NCBI RefSeq assembly: GCF_040720935.1
Contig: NZ_JBFDAE010000010.1
Location: 1-64,000, forward strand
Length of the DNA stretch: 64,000 bases
DNA from: Jejuia sp040720935
GTDB lineage: Bacteria; Bacteroidota; Bacteroidia; Flavobacteriales; Flavobacteriaceae
Direction of reading: 5' to 3'
The notes under the pieces were generated by a model. That model was not told the origin of the DNA, ran no database searches, and saw nothing but the letters and a program-made list of their open reading frames with translations. Positions 16,887 through 25,305 of this stretch are shown piece by piece. Both the position numbers and the translations under genes were made by a program. Numbering within the stretch: the stretch's first letter is position 1; the number at the start of each line of letters is the position of its first letter.

Positions 16887-18407
16887 TCAACTCACAATAA
16901 TATTCAGCATCTTTTCAGTCGCCTTAATTGCTGAAACCGTTTGATCCGAATCTAAACCACGGGTTTTAAATTCATTCTCAACATTCTTCCATGTAATGAT
17001 CGTTTCACATAACGCATCCGAATTACTTCCCGGAGGTATTCTAACCGCATAATCTATCAAACTGGGCAAACCCATTTTCTTTTTCTTAAAAATACTTCTT
17101 ATGGCATTCATAAACGCATCAAATTGCCCATCACCTTGTGCATTTTCTTCAAACGTATCATTTTCAATAGTGATAGAAACTGTTGTTGAAGGTTTTAATC
17201 CTTTAGAATGTGTCAGTACATAAGAATTTACTTTTACCTTTTCCTCATAAGTTCTATCTAAAACATCTGAAATTATATAAGGTAAATCCTCTTTGGTAAC
17301 CACTTGTTTTCTATCGCCCAACTCTATAATACGTTGGGTTACTTTTTTTAAGTCTGCATCATTCAATTGCAAACCTAATTGTTGCAAATTCTTTTGAATA
17401 TTCGCTTTTCCAGACGCCTTTCCTAAAGCATATTGGCGCGTTCTTCCAAAACGTTCGGGCATTAAATCACTAAAATACAGGTTGTTTTTATTGTCACCAT
17501 CAGCATGAATTCCAGCTGTTTGCGTAAATACGTTAGCACCAACAATTGGCTTATTTGCAGGGATCATAACCCCAGAAAAATTCTCAACCAATTTGCTTAC
17601 TGTATAAAGCATCTTTTCATTGACACCAATTTTAACTTCTGGCATAAAATCGTTAATAACCGCAACGGTACTAGACATAGGTGCATTTCCTGCACGTTCT
17701 CCCATACCATTTACCGTTAAGTGCAATCCATCAGCTCCAGCTTTTAAACCTTCCAAAGCGTTAGAAACGCCCAAGTCATAATCATTGTGCGCATGAAAAT
17801 CAAAATGCAAATCTGGATAGGTATTCTTTATTTCCTTTATAAAATCGTATGATTCTTTAGGCGTTAGAACACCCAAAGTATCTGGAAGCATGATTCTAGC
17901 AACATTTTGGGTTTTCAAAAACGCTAAAAATTCATAAACATAATCTTTAGAATTTCGCATGCCGTTACTCCAATCTTCTAAATAAACATTGGTAGCAATA
18001 CCATTTTCCGTAGCTAATGAAATAACTTCGGAGACATCCTTAAAATGCTGATTAGAAGTTTTTTTAAGTTGATGTGTTAAATGATTTAATGAACCTTTAG
18101 TCAGTAGGTTTTGAACCTTAGCACCAGCTTTCAGCATCCAATCAATAGAAACGCCTTTATCAACAAAAGTCAATACTTCAACTTTATCTAAATAATTGTT
18201 TTCAGACGCCCAATCAGTAATGTTTTTTACCGCCTGAAACTCTCCCTCCGATACTCTAGCAGAAGCAATTTCAATACGGTCCACTTTTAATTCTTCAAGT
18301 AAAAGTTTGGCAATAGTTAGTTTTTCTGAAGCAGAAAACGACACTGTCGAGGTTTGTTCACCATCGCGCAATGTCGTATCCATTATTTCTATGTGCTTAA
18401 CTTTCAT
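16887..18407 (-). CDS. leuA: 2-isopropylmalate synthase family protein with regulatory domain (LeuA-like; citramalate synthase possible)
   Basis: This enzyme joins acetyl-CoA to a 2-oxo acid. The 506 residues comprise a TIM-barrel domain with DTTLRDGEQT at 10-19 and the metal site FHAHNDYDLG, then a C-terminal LeuA allosteric domain with SVTIENDTFEE-like features. Within leuCD-leuB it most likely makes 2-isopropylmalate. The sequence after the first motif (SFSASEKL) differs from classic LeuA, so a citramalate synthase role in isoleucine synthesis is an alternative. It starts three bases after the leuD stop. Confidence 0.88.
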   Translation of the reverse strand: MKVKHIEIMDTTLRDGEQTSTVSFSASEKLTIAKLLLEELKVDRIEIASARVSEGEFQAVKNITDWASENNYLDKVEVLTFVDKGVSIDWMLKAGAKVQNLLTKGSLNHLTHQLKKTSNQHFKDVSEVISLATENGIATNVYLEDWSNGMRNSKDYVYEFLAFLKTQNVARIMLPDTLGVLTPKESYDFIKEIKNTYPDLHFDFHAHNDYDLGVSNALEGLKAGADGLHLTVNGMGERAGNAPMSSTVAVINDFMPEVKIGVNEKMLYTVSKLVENFSGVMIPANKPIVGANVFTQTAGIHADGDNKNNLYFSDLMPERFGRTRQYALGKASGKANIQKNLQQLGLQLNDADLKKVTQRIIELGDRKQVVTKEDLPYIISDVLDRTYEEKVKVNSYVLTHSKGLKPSTTVSITIENDTFEENAQGDGQFDAFMNAIRSIFKKKKMGLPSLIDYAVRIPPGSNSDALCETIITWKNVENEFKTRGLDSDQTVSAIKATEKMLNIIVS

Positions 18408-18410
18408 TGT

Positions 18411-19007
18411 TTAGAAAGGGCGCGTTTCCGTAAATGCTTCAATCTCACCTTTCATGCTTTGTAAATAGTCGATATCATCGAAACCATTAAGCATGTTTTC
18501 TTTTTTATAGCCATTAATATCAAATGATTCTTTTGAACCTGTAGCTAATAATGTGATTGTTTGTGCCTTTAAGTCAACTTCTAATTCCGTGTTAGGATCA
18601 GCATAAATAGCTTCAAAAATCTCATCAGCGAATTTTGGACTAATCTGTACCGGTAAAACCCCAATATTCAAACAGTTATTCTTAAAAATATCTGCAAAGA
18701 AACTAGAGACTACACAACGGAAACCATAATCGTAAACCGCCCAGGCTGCATGTTCCCTGGAAGACCCAGAACCAAAGTTCTTTCCTCCTACCAATATTTT
18801 CCCTTTGTAAATAGGATTGTTTAGAACAAAATCCTCTTTTGGTGTACCGTCGCCCTTATATCTCCAATCACGAAATAAGTTATCTCCAAACCCATCACGA
18901 GTTGTAGCTTTTAAAAATCGTGCAGGTATAATTTGATCGGTATCTACGTTTTCAATTGGCAAAGGCACCGCGGTACTTGTTAATGTTGTAAATTTATCGT
19001 AAGCCAT
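18411..19007 (-). CDS. leuD: 3-isopropylmalate dehydratase small subunit
   Basis: This is the small (swivelling) subunit of isopropylmalate isomerase, which works with LeuC. The 198-residue length is typical. Family features are NVDTDQIIPARFLK at about 20-33 and GGKNFGSGSSREHAAWA at about 73-89. The gene lies directly before the leuA-like gene with a three-base gap and about 200 bases after leuC, and all are on the minus strand. Confidence 0.97.
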   Translation of the reverse strand: MAYDKFTTLTSTAVPLPIENVDTDQIIPARFLKATTRDGFGDNLFRDWRYKGDGTPKEDFVLNNPIYKGKILVGGKNFGSGSSREHAAWAVYDYGFRCVVSSFFADIFKNNCLNIGVLPVQISPKFADEIFEAIYADPNTELEVDLKAQTITLLATGSKESFDINGYKKENMLNGFDDIDYLQSMKGEIEAFTETRPF

Positions 19008-19214
19008 AAAATTAGTATTCAGTCGCCAGTATTCAGTTGGCAGTTATTAATTTTAATTTCAAGTTATCCCTTCTTTTTTACTTCCCTTTGGGGATTGAGG
19101 GGATATTCAGTTGCCAGTCTTTAGTTGGCAGTCAATAATATATTTTTATTAATTTTTGTACAGTATCAATTTTCATTCTATGTGACTGAAAACTGTTTAC
19201 TGCAAACTGCGAAC
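19008..19214. repeat. leuC-leuD spacer with dispersed CAGTTGGCAGT-type repeats
   Basis: The spacer holds CCAGTATTCAGTTGGCAG (19026-19043), a CTTCCCTTTGGGGATTGAGG element (19081-19100), TTCAGTTGCCAGTC and TTAGTTGGCAGTC (19106-19133) and GACTGAAAACTG plus TGCAAACTGCG (19184-19211). These belong to intergenic repeat families also present at 16654 and 42735. No gene is seen. Confidence 0.65.
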
Positions 19215-20609
19215 TTATAAAAGTTCTCTTGGATCTGTAACCACTCCTGTAACCGCTGCTGCTGCAGCAACCAATGGACTGGCCAATAAGGTTCTAGAGC
19301 CTGGGCCTTGACGCCCTTCAAAGTTTCTGTTTGATGTACTTACTGCATATTTTCCTGCAGGTACTTTATCATCATTCATTGCTAAACATGCAGAGCAACC
19401 TGGTTCTCTTAACACAAAACCAGCTTCTTCAAAAATATCCAACAAGCCTTCTTCTTTTATTTTAGCTTCAACAACATGCGACCCCGGCACTAACCAAGCG
19501 GTAACATTGTCTGCCTTTTTTCTACCTTTTACAATAGAAGCGAATGCCCTAAAATCTTCAATACGTCCGTTAGTACAACTACCAATAAACACGTAATCGA
19601 TTTTCTTACCAATCATTTGCTCATTTTCGGCATACCCCATATAAGCTAAAGACTTATCATAAGTTGCTTTTCCGCCTTCAACAGATTCTGCCGTTGGGAT
19701 ATTATTTGAAATTCCCATGCCCATACCGGGATTTGTACCATATGTAATCATAGGTTCAATATCGCTGGCATCAAAAGTTATTTCTTTATCAAAAACAGCA
19801 TCGTCATCTGTTTTTAAAGTTTTCCAGTATGCCATAGCCTTATCCCAATCTGCTCCTTTTGGAGTCATGGCACGACCTTTTATATATTCAAATGTCTTTT
19901 CATCTGGAGCAACCATGCCACCACGTGCTCCCATCTCAATAGATAGGTTACATACCGTCATACGTCCTTCCATAGTCATATTTTCAAAAACATCACCAGC
20001 ATACTCCACAAAATAGCCTGTTGCACCAGAAGTGGTTAGTTTAGAAATAATATATAAACCAACATCTTTAGGCGTCACACCTTTATTTAAAGAACCATTA
20101 ACGCTAATACGCATTTTCTTAGGCTTAGGCTGCATGATACATTGCGTGGTCAACACCATTTCAACCTCAGAAGTACCAATACCAAAAGCAATAGCACCAA
20201 AAGCACCGTGCGTTGATGTATGTGAATCTCCACAAACAATCGTAGCTCCAGGAAGTGTAATACCATTTTCAGGCCCTACAACATGCACAATACCGTTATT
20301 TTCGTGACCTAATCCCCAGTGGCTAATCCCGTATTTATTGGCATTAGTCTCTAATGTTTTTAACTGATTAGCAGATAACGGATCTTGGACCGGTAAATGT
20401 TGATTAATTGTTGGTGTGTTATGATCGGCAACAGCAAATGTCTTTTTTGGATATAAAACACTTAAGCCTCTACTTTCCAAACCTACAAAAGCCACAGGAC
20501 TTGTAACTTCATGAATTAAGTGACGGTCTATATAAAACACGTCTGGTCCATCTTCAATTTTTCGCACCACATGCGAATCCCATACTTTGTCAAACAATGA
20601 TTTGCTCAT
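19215..20609 (-). CDS. leuC: 3-isopropylmalate dehydratase large subunit
   Basis: This is the iron-sulfur subunit of isopropylmalate isomerase. The 464 residues include MSKSLFDKVWDSHVV at the start, CGDSHTSTHGAFGAIAFGIGTSEVE, FIGSCTNGRIEDF and GCSACLAMNDD, which supply the three cluster cysteines. It is the first gene of the leu operon. Its upstream region (20610-20817) shows no convincing attenuator. Confidence 0.97.
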   Translation of the reverse strand: MSKSLFDKVWDSHVVRKIEDGPDVFYIDRHLIHEVTSPVAFVGLESRGLSVLYPKKTFAVADHNTPTINQHLPVQDPLSANQLKTLETNANKYGISHWGLGHENNGIVHVVGPENGITLPGATIVCGDSHTSTHGAFGAIAFGIGTSEVEMVLTTQCIMQPKPKKMRISVNGSLNKGVTPKDVGLYIISKLTTSGATGYFVEYAGDVFENMTMEGRMTVCNLSIEMGARGGMVAPDEKTFEYIKGRAMTPKGADWDKAMAYWKTLKTDDDAVFDKEITFDASDIEPMITYGTNPGMGMGISNNIPTAESVEGGKATYDKSLAYMGYAENEQMIGKKIDYVFIGSCTNGRIEDFRAFASIVKGRKKADNVTAWLVPGSHVVEAKIKEEGLLDIFEEAGFVLREPGCSACLAMNDDKVPAGKYAVSTSNRNFEGRQGPGSRTLLASPLVAAAAAVTGVVTDPRELL

Positions 20610-20817
20610 AAATATCTATAATTTTGCGTTTAAACGACTCTAAGGAAGTTATAACTACAAATTTAAATTTTATTACAGTTAATCAAAAGTTTACGGCACA
20701 TAGTTATTAAATTTTTATAAAATTGCCAATGGATGCACTATTATTTGAATTTTATGCAATAGAATAAGAAAATTGATTACAATTTTTGAACTCGTAATTG
20801 AAGGCTAAAGTGAGCTT

Positions 20818-20850
20818 AGACCTGTCAGGTTTTTAAAACCTGACAGGTCT
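20818..20850. repeat. 33-bp perfect palindrome at the stop of the DUF72 gene
   Basis: The arms AGACCTGTCAGGTTT and AAACCTGACAGGTCT are perfect complements (15 bp each) around three bases. It ends at the base next to the stop codon of the DUF72 gene. No T run follows on the minus strand, so it looks more like a dispersed repeat than a simple terminator. A sister element is at 33894. Confidence 0.85.
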
Positions 20851-21738
20851 TTAGAATAAAGTTTGTTGGTCATCGTCATTAGGAATGGTTAATGAATATC
20901 CCAATTCTGAATTTAACTGTTTTATAAAATAAGCAGATAACAAAGGAGATTCTTTTTCAATGTTTTGATGAATGAAAAAATCGATTTCTTTAATGCCTTG
21001 ATCTTTCCAAGTTTTTAGTCGTTTTACCCAATCATCTAAACGTGAATAATCAGTGGGGTGATTTGCGCCAACATAGCGTACAAAAGCAGTTCCGTTCGTC
21101 AATCGCATGTGCATTAAATCGCGTCTTCCAGCGGTATCAACAATAACGTTTGAAATATTGTGAGTTTCCAGAAGTTGGTATAAATCTTCAGCAATGGCTT
21201 TGTCATTATACCAATTGGTATGTCTAAATTCTACGGCAAGCGGGATTTCTTTTGGCCAATTTTCCATGAAAGTGATAACCCTATCAAAATCTTTAGGCGC
21301 AAAATTGGTATTCATCTGCAAAAATATAGTGCCTAGTTTTTCTTTTAAGCTTGAAGCGTTATTTAAATAATGTTGCACAACCTCATTGGTTTCATTCAAG
21401 CGTTTCCAATGGCTTATTTCTTGGTTTAGCTTCGGAAAAAATTTGAATCCTTTTGGTGTTTTATCATACCATGTTGCAAATTGTTCCGCCGGAAAAATTC
21501 TGTAAAATGTAGCATTTAACTCAATAGAGTTGAATTGTGATGAGTAATATGCCAATTCATCTTTTGTCCCTCTTGGATAAAACCCTTTGAGGTCTGCCCT
21601 ATTCCATTTGGCACATCCTACATAGATTTCTGGTATGTTATCATCTTTTACTTTATCCAAAATACGCCTTGTATCTGCATGGTCTTGAGGCAAATTGAAA
21701 TCTATATCCTGAGGATTATCTACGCTTCCGAATTTCAT
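20851..21738 (-). CDS. DUF72 family protein
   Basis: This 295-residue protein matches the DUF72 (YecE-like) TIM-barrel family of unknown function. Landmarks are YVGCAKWNRADLKGFYPRGT at about 38-57, FNSIELNATFYRIFP, FFPKLNQEISHWKRL, AVEFRHTNWYN and VRYVGANHPTDYSRLDDW. The family may be metal-dependent, but no reaction is known. It stands alone upstream of the leu operon on the same strand and ends in a palindromic repeat. Confidence 0.92.
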   Translation of the reverse strand: MKFGSVDNPQDIDFNLPQDHADTRRILDKVKDDNIPEIYVGCAKWNRADLKGFYPRGTKDELAYYSSQFNSIELNATFYRIFPAEQFATWYDKTPKGFKFFPKLNQEISHWKRLNETNEVVQHYLNNASSLKEKLGTIFLQMNTNFAPKDFDRVITFMENWPKEIPLAVEFRHTNWYNDKAIAEDLYQLLETHNISNVIVDTAGRRDLMHMRLTNGTAFVRYVGANHPTDYSRLDDWVKRLKTWKDQGIKEIDFFIHQNIEKESPLLSAYFIKQLNSELGYSLTIPNDDDQQTLF

Positions 21739-22110
21739 TTTTAAATTTTTATTCCCTATGTCTTGGGAAAGACAATTATGTGGTTAGCTCAAAAGTGAGC
21801 TATTTTTTCGTATAAAGATAACAAAATCATCTAACCTGAATTGGATAATCAAAGCATAGATTTCATATGGGTTTGTTTATTCTGCGAGGTTTCAAAAACC
21901 TGATAGGAATATTTTATTTTGGAATTATACCTACAAGGTCAAAACAAGGCCTCGCAGGATGAGAAAAGATTATCTAACTATGTAAACAGTCTTTTTTTAA
22001 ATAATAAGCGAAATGAGATGTTTTGAATGTTGATAACCTCGTTAACAATAATAAGTTGAAGTATCAAATCCAGTATGTATAATCTATATTTTTATTGAAA
22101 ATCTTCTAAA
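21739..22110. other. Intergenic region with nested palindrome remnants
   Basis: Between two divergent genes there is no ORF. From about 21882 to 21960 an outer pair of arms CTGCGAGGTTT and GGCCTCGCAG encloses a worn AAACCTGATAGG element and a TACCTACAAGG piece, so it looks like an older nested palindrome. The promoters of the DUF72 gene and of the 22111 gene must lie here but are not clear. Confidence 0.5.
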
Positions 22111-22527
22111 ATGGACTCAAGACAATTTAATCTTAAAAGTATTCGACCAGAAATTTTAAGTACTACAATTAATGATCACATGAGTACTGATGAGCGTTTT
22201 CAGAATTTAGTATTGCGCCCCATCATCAAATTTCAAAATGATTTATTGGTTGCTGTTTTTAGAAATTATATTGAGAAGCATAAATCTGTTTTTTATGATT
22301 TGCCATTAGAAAAGCGAATAGATTATATTGAAAATGCCATTCAAAAAGACATGAAATTGCGTAACTCCATGAAAGGGATGATTATAGGACAGTTTACTGT
22401 TGAAGAATATCTTATTTATATTGAAAATTCTTCGGCTTTAAACAAGCGTATGATGAACATGGTTAAGGAACGGTTGTTGAGCCATATTCAGTTGTTTGAG
22501 AAACCTGGGTTGTTGGCTGCTGTTTAG
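22111..22527 (+). CDS. Conserved flavobacterial protein of unknown function, 138 aa
   Basis: This is a soluble, helix-rich 138-residue protein without signal peptide. Segments such as LRPIIKFQNDLLVAVFRNYI, KRIDYIENAIQKDMKLRNS, LKGMIIGQFTVEEYLIYI-like and ALNKRMMNMVKERL look strongly conserved in related species from memory. Database entries sometimes call it a glyoxalase, but I see no glyoxalase motif. The function is unknown. It is a single gene, followed by a long inverted repeat. Confidence 0.75.
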   Translation: MDSRQFNLKSIRPEILSTTINDHMSTDERFQNLVLRPIIKFQNDLLVAVFRNYIEKHKSVFYDLPLEKRIDYIENAIQKDMKLRNSMKGMIIGQFTVEEYLIYIENSSALNKRMMNMVKERLLSHIQLFEKPGLLAAV

Positions 22528-22530
22528 GTT

Positions 22531-22690
22531 TTTGACACGGATTTCACGGATTTTCACGGATTTTGTAATACTTATAAAAAAACTGTACTCAAAACTTAAT
22601 AATCCAAAACATTTGGAATACAAATCCATATTTCGAATTAAATTTGTATTTGTTTTTTAATCTGTGTAAATCCGTGAAATCTGTGTCAAA
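22531..22690. repeat. Long inverted repeat of ATTTCACGGATT type between convergent genes
   Basis: The left arm (22531-22564) contains GACACGGATTTCACGGATT; the right arm (22658-22690) contains TCCGTGAAATCTGTGTC. The arms are near-complementary over about 33 bases and enclose about 90 bases without a gene. It starts three bases after the stop of the upstream gene and could act as a bidirectional terminator. Confidence 0.75.
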
Positions 22691-22698
22691 ACAAAAAA

Positions 22699-23385
22699 TT
22701 ATTTTTCAATCATAGAAACCCCATTCAAATCCGTAGTCAAAACATCGCTCATATAATCAAAAAATGGACGAATTGCTTTAAAAGCATCATCAATTTCGTT
22801 TAAAAAATTTGTATCCAAAACTTCTTTGTCGGTATATTTTTTAGTGAAGATATATTGCTTCTTTTTTATTAAATCTATGGCTTTATGTTCTTTATCAAAC
22901 CCTCTTGGAGCTGACTTCACTTCGTCGCCTACAAACGAATTTCCCCAGACCGAATTGAATTTTTTATTAGCAAGAATCTTTCTAATTTCAGAATCGTCCA
23001 TTTCAAATTCTTTTCTTATTCTTTGTAAATCTTCTTTAGCTGGCTCCCAAAACCCTGTAGCTATAAAACTTTCGTTATTGGGTTGAATGTGCAAATAATA
23101 ACCACCTCTCAATCTTGGTTTTGTACGGTGGAAAGAACCTCCAAAATGTGTTTTGTAAGGCAATTTGTTTTTTGAAAACCGTACATCCCGATAAATTCTA
23201 AAGATCTTTAGTTTATCGATCTCGTCGTGTTTATTAAGGTTTTCGAAAATGGTGCTATAAACTGCTTTAACCTCTTTTTCTATAGCTTTAAATTCAGGTT
23301 TGTTCTCGTTGAACCAATCACGGTTATTATTCTTTTCTAACTTCCTAAAAAAATCGAAGGTGGACTTTGGAATGGTTGTGCTCAT
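22699..23385 (-). CDS. DUF2461 family protein
   Basis: The protein belongs to the DUF2461 family (TIGR02453), whose function is unknown. Hallmarks are FFRKLEKNNNRDWFNENKPEF at about 12-32, FRIYRDVRFSKNKLPYKTHFGG at about 62-83 and GGYYLHIQPNNESFIATGFWEP. From the ATG at 23385 (MSTTIP) it has 228 residues; an ATG two codons earlier at 23391 is also possible. A fragment of its 5' end recurs at 25216-25240, which helps to define a local duplication. Confidence 0.88.
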   Translation of the reverse strand: MSTTIPKSTFDFFRKLEKNNNRDWFNENKPEFKAIEKEVKAVYSTIFENLNKHDEIDKLKIFRIYRDVRFSKNKLPYKTHFGGSFHRTKPRLRGGYYLHIQPNNESFIATGFWEPAKEDLQRIRKEFEMDDSEIRKILANKKFNSVWGNSFVGDEVKSAPRGFDKEHKAIDLIKKKQYIFTKKYTDKEVLDTNFLNEIDDAFKAIRPFFDYMSDVLTTDLNGVSMIEK

Positions 23386-23414
23386 AATCATTTAGTAATT
23401 GCTGCTCTAAAGTA

Positions 23415-23445
23415 CAAAAAGTCCCGAATTCATCGGGACTTTTAT
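23415..23445 (-). terminator. Terminator after the first paralog of the secreted pair
   Basis: AAAGTCCCGA pairs with TCGGGACTTTT around ATTCA on both strands. It lies about 25 bases after the stop of the 23469-24053 gene (minus strand). A near-identical copy is at 25253. Confidence 0.75.
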
Positions 23446-23468
23446 CAATATCTTAACATGAGCTCATA

Positions 23469-24053
23469 TTATGGATTGTCTTTCTTCTTTTTATATGTTT
23501 TGGTTTTTATACTTCCAGAATCTTCATCATAATATTCAACTACAAATTCTTCTTTTTCATTAAAGTACCCAACGCCATTGTAATTTTCTCCTTTAACTAC
23601 ATAGCTGTCTTTATTATTAGAGCTCCAAACTTTACTAAAAATAACAAATTCATTTTTTTCAGTTTCAAGATATATATCAAAACCTTTATCACTTGGTGTG
23701 AATTTATAATTTTTGTCTTCACTTATATAATGTGTTCCTTTTGATACCAACTCATCTGAAGTATCAGAGGAGTCTCCACTAAACGTTACTGTTTTTTCTA
23801 CGTTTTGAGTGATAGGTAACCTCTCTTGATTCACTTTGAGTGTGTCATTTTTATCGAATTTCACATCAGAAGTTTCTCTAGTAACAACATTTACTTTTAT
23901 TTCGTCACCATCCTCATATTGTATCCTCTTAACAGTTATTTCTGTATTTATTTCTTTCGGTTTTTCATGTGCCGGTTTTTCTTGTGCCGGTTTTTCTTGT
24001 GCCATTGCAGTACCATAAATAAGTATTACCAGCACGTATATTATATTTTTCAT
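23469..24053 (-). CDS. Secreted protein of unknown function, paralog A
   Basis: The protein has 194 residues with a signal peptide (about 1-18, ILVILIYGTAMAQ). After it a short repeat EKPAQEKPAHEKP appears that the paralog lacks (AQEKP expanded threefold). The body shares long identical blocks with the gene at 25306, such as YISEDKNYKFTPSDKGFDI and EFVVEYYDEDS. I know no family or function. Its expected partner gene upstream, a small lipoprotein, is broken (24100-24244). It is followed by a terminator. Confidence 0.75.
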   Translation of the reverse strand: MKNIIYVLVILIYGTAMAQEKPAQEKPAHEKPKEINTEITVKRIQYEDGDEIKVNVVTRETSDVKFDKNDTLKVNQERLPITQNVEKTVTFSGDSSDTSDELVSKGTHYISEDKNYKFTPSDKGFDIYLETEKNEFVIFSKVWSSNNKDSYVVKGENYNGVGYFNEKEEFVVEYYDEDSGSIKTKTYKKKKDNP

Positions 24054-24099
24054 TACTTAAATTTTAATTCTGTTTTACCGTTTATTCATATGTATTAGA

Positions 24100-24244
24100 T
24101 TAACTGGCGTCATCTATTTCATCTGCTGCATCTTCTATTTCCTCAACAGCTTCTTCAATTTTATCTTCTTTTTCTTTTTTCTACAGCTTGTAAAAAATGT
24201 TGAAATTGTAAATAATAGGGCTAATGTTAATATTGTTTTTTCAT
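24100..24244 (-). pseudogene. Broken copy of the small acidic lipoprotein gene
   Basis: Read on the minus strand from the ATG at 24244, the frame stops after five codons because one A is missing from the A run. With one base added the frame continues as TILTLALLFTISTFFTSC, a lipoprotein signal closely like the intact gene at 25920. A second shift in the following A-rich run is needed to reach DKIEEAVEEIEDAADEIDDA and a stop. It is therefore a paralog with two frameshifts, in the same position relative to paralog A as the intact gene is to paralog B. Confidence 0.75.
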
Positions 24245-24279
24245 GATTTCAATTTTTTTTAAAAGGGTTAATTGTTATT

Positions 24280-24441
24280 TTACTTTTTCAATAATCCATT
24301 TAATAGAGAGAGCAGAAAGAGTATGATAAATATGTAGAAACAAATTTTAGCAATTCCTGCTGATACTCCCGCAATTCCACCAAAACCTTATGCTCCTGCT
24401 ACAAGTGCAACTATTATAAATGTGATCGTCCAGCGTAGTAT
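24280..24441 (-). pseudogene. Decayed DUF1328 (YtjA-like) small membrane protein gene
   Basis: The minus strand reads LRWTITFIIVALVAGA, then an in-frame TAA (24388-24390), then GFGGIAGVSAGIAKICFYIF and a hydrophobic C-terminus ILFLLSLLNGLLKK. This is the DUF1328 pattern (LRWTI...GFGGIA...AKI.F.IF). The expected start codon reads ATA and no in-frame ATG, GTG or TTG precedes it. Loss of start plus an internal stop makes it a pseudogene. It sits between the broken lipoprotein gene and dps. Confidence 0.75.
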
Positions 24442-24519
24442 ATTTTTTAAGGTTTAAAATATTGATTTATTAACAAAATAAATCTACTCTAGCTATTGGA
24501 GAATTGTTTAAAAACTTAA

Positions 24520-25026
24520 TTATTCAACTTCTACAACATCTGGTTTTAAACCATCAGAAGTCTTTTTTGTCCATGCATTCAACATCCAACTAGATTTTTC
24601 AAGCTCTCTAATGTATGCAACAATTAAATCTATGGTACCTTCATCTGAAGCTTCTTCCGCTTTTTTTATCACTTTACTCATTTGTTCCAGTAACAATTTA
24701 TGATCGTTTAAAGTTTCCAGAACCATATCATGGTCTGTTTTGAGCGGAGTGTCTTCATTTATAGAAGATGTTTTTAAGTAATCTTCTAGTTTACTCATTG
24801 GATGAAATCGCAATGTTAAAACACGCTCTGCAATCTCATCTATTTTTACACGAGCATCGTTATACATGTCTTCAAATTTTTCATGTAGATCAAAAAAGTT
24901 TTTTCCAATGATATTCCAATGGTTACTTCTTAGTTTCTGATAATAAACGTGGTAGTCAGCTAACAAAATATTCAATTCTACCACTACAGGTAATAATTCT
25001 TCGTCATTCATATTTAAATAACTCAT
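24520..25026 (-). CDS. dps: Dps-type DNA protection / ferritin-like protein
   Basis: Dps proteins form 12-subunit shells that oxidise ferrous iron with hydrogen peroxide and protect DNA. This 168-residue protein has the dimer-interface ferroxidase signature NHWNIIGKNFFDLHEKFEDMY at about 40-60 followed by DEIAERVLTL. The C-terminal helix with WMLNAWTKK is also typical. It lies on the minus strand within the duplicated stress-gene-like block, between a decayed DUF1328 gene and paralog B. Confidence 0.95.
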   Translation of the reverse strand: MSYLNMNDEELLPVVVELNILLADYHVYYQKLRSNHWNIIGKNFFDLHEKFEDMYNDARVKIDEIAERVLTLRFHPMSKLEDYLKTSSINEDTPLKTDHDMVLETLNDHKLLLEQMSKVIKKAEEASDEGTIDLIVAYIRELEKSSWMLNAWTKKTSDGLKPDVVEVE

Positions 25027-25215
25027 GATAAATTGTTTTTGTATTCCCCTATAAAGATATAGGCTATATCAATTTTTTCAAACCCTTTAACAAGGTTTAA
25101 CGGATTTGAATTTCATTTAACTTAAATTATGTTAAAAAAAAACGAGAAATGTTAAGGGGTTTTAAGAAAAGAATTGGAATAATAATTTGGGCACTGTGAA
25201 GCCCCACCAAACGCC

Positions 25216-25240
25216 TAACCTTCTAAAAAAATCGAAGGTG
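25216..25240 (-). pseudogene. Residual 25-bp fragment of the DUF2461 gene start
   Basis: Twenty-three of 25 bases match 23338-23362, inside the N-terminal coding part of the DUF2461 gene; the shared core is CTAAAAAAATCGAAGGTG. It lies just downstream of the second terminator copy. It marks one edge of a segmental duplication that was later trimmed. Confidence 0.6.
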
Positions 25241-25252
25241 CATCTAAAATAC

Positions 25253-25280
25253 AAAAAGTCCCGAATTCATCGGGACTTTT
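25253..25280 (-). terminator. Terminator after paralog B (duplicate of the one at 23415)
   Basis: It has the same hairpin, AAAGTCCCGA and TCGGGACTTTT, as at 23415, and the following TATCAATATCTTA is shared too. It lies about 25 bases after the stop of the 25306 gene. Confidence 0.75.
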
Positions 25281-25305
25281 ATCAATATCTTAGCGTGAAA
25301 TACTA

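Noticed and set aside
17505..17720. Plus-strand frames inside leuA, leuC, hisD and other genes
   Set aside because: They lie antisense to well-conserved enzymes, have no start context and no recognisable protein.
20610..20817. Leucine leader peptide (MCRKLLINCNKI) before leuC
   Set aside because: The frame contains only two leucines and no terminator or alternative pairing follows it, so attenuation is not supported.
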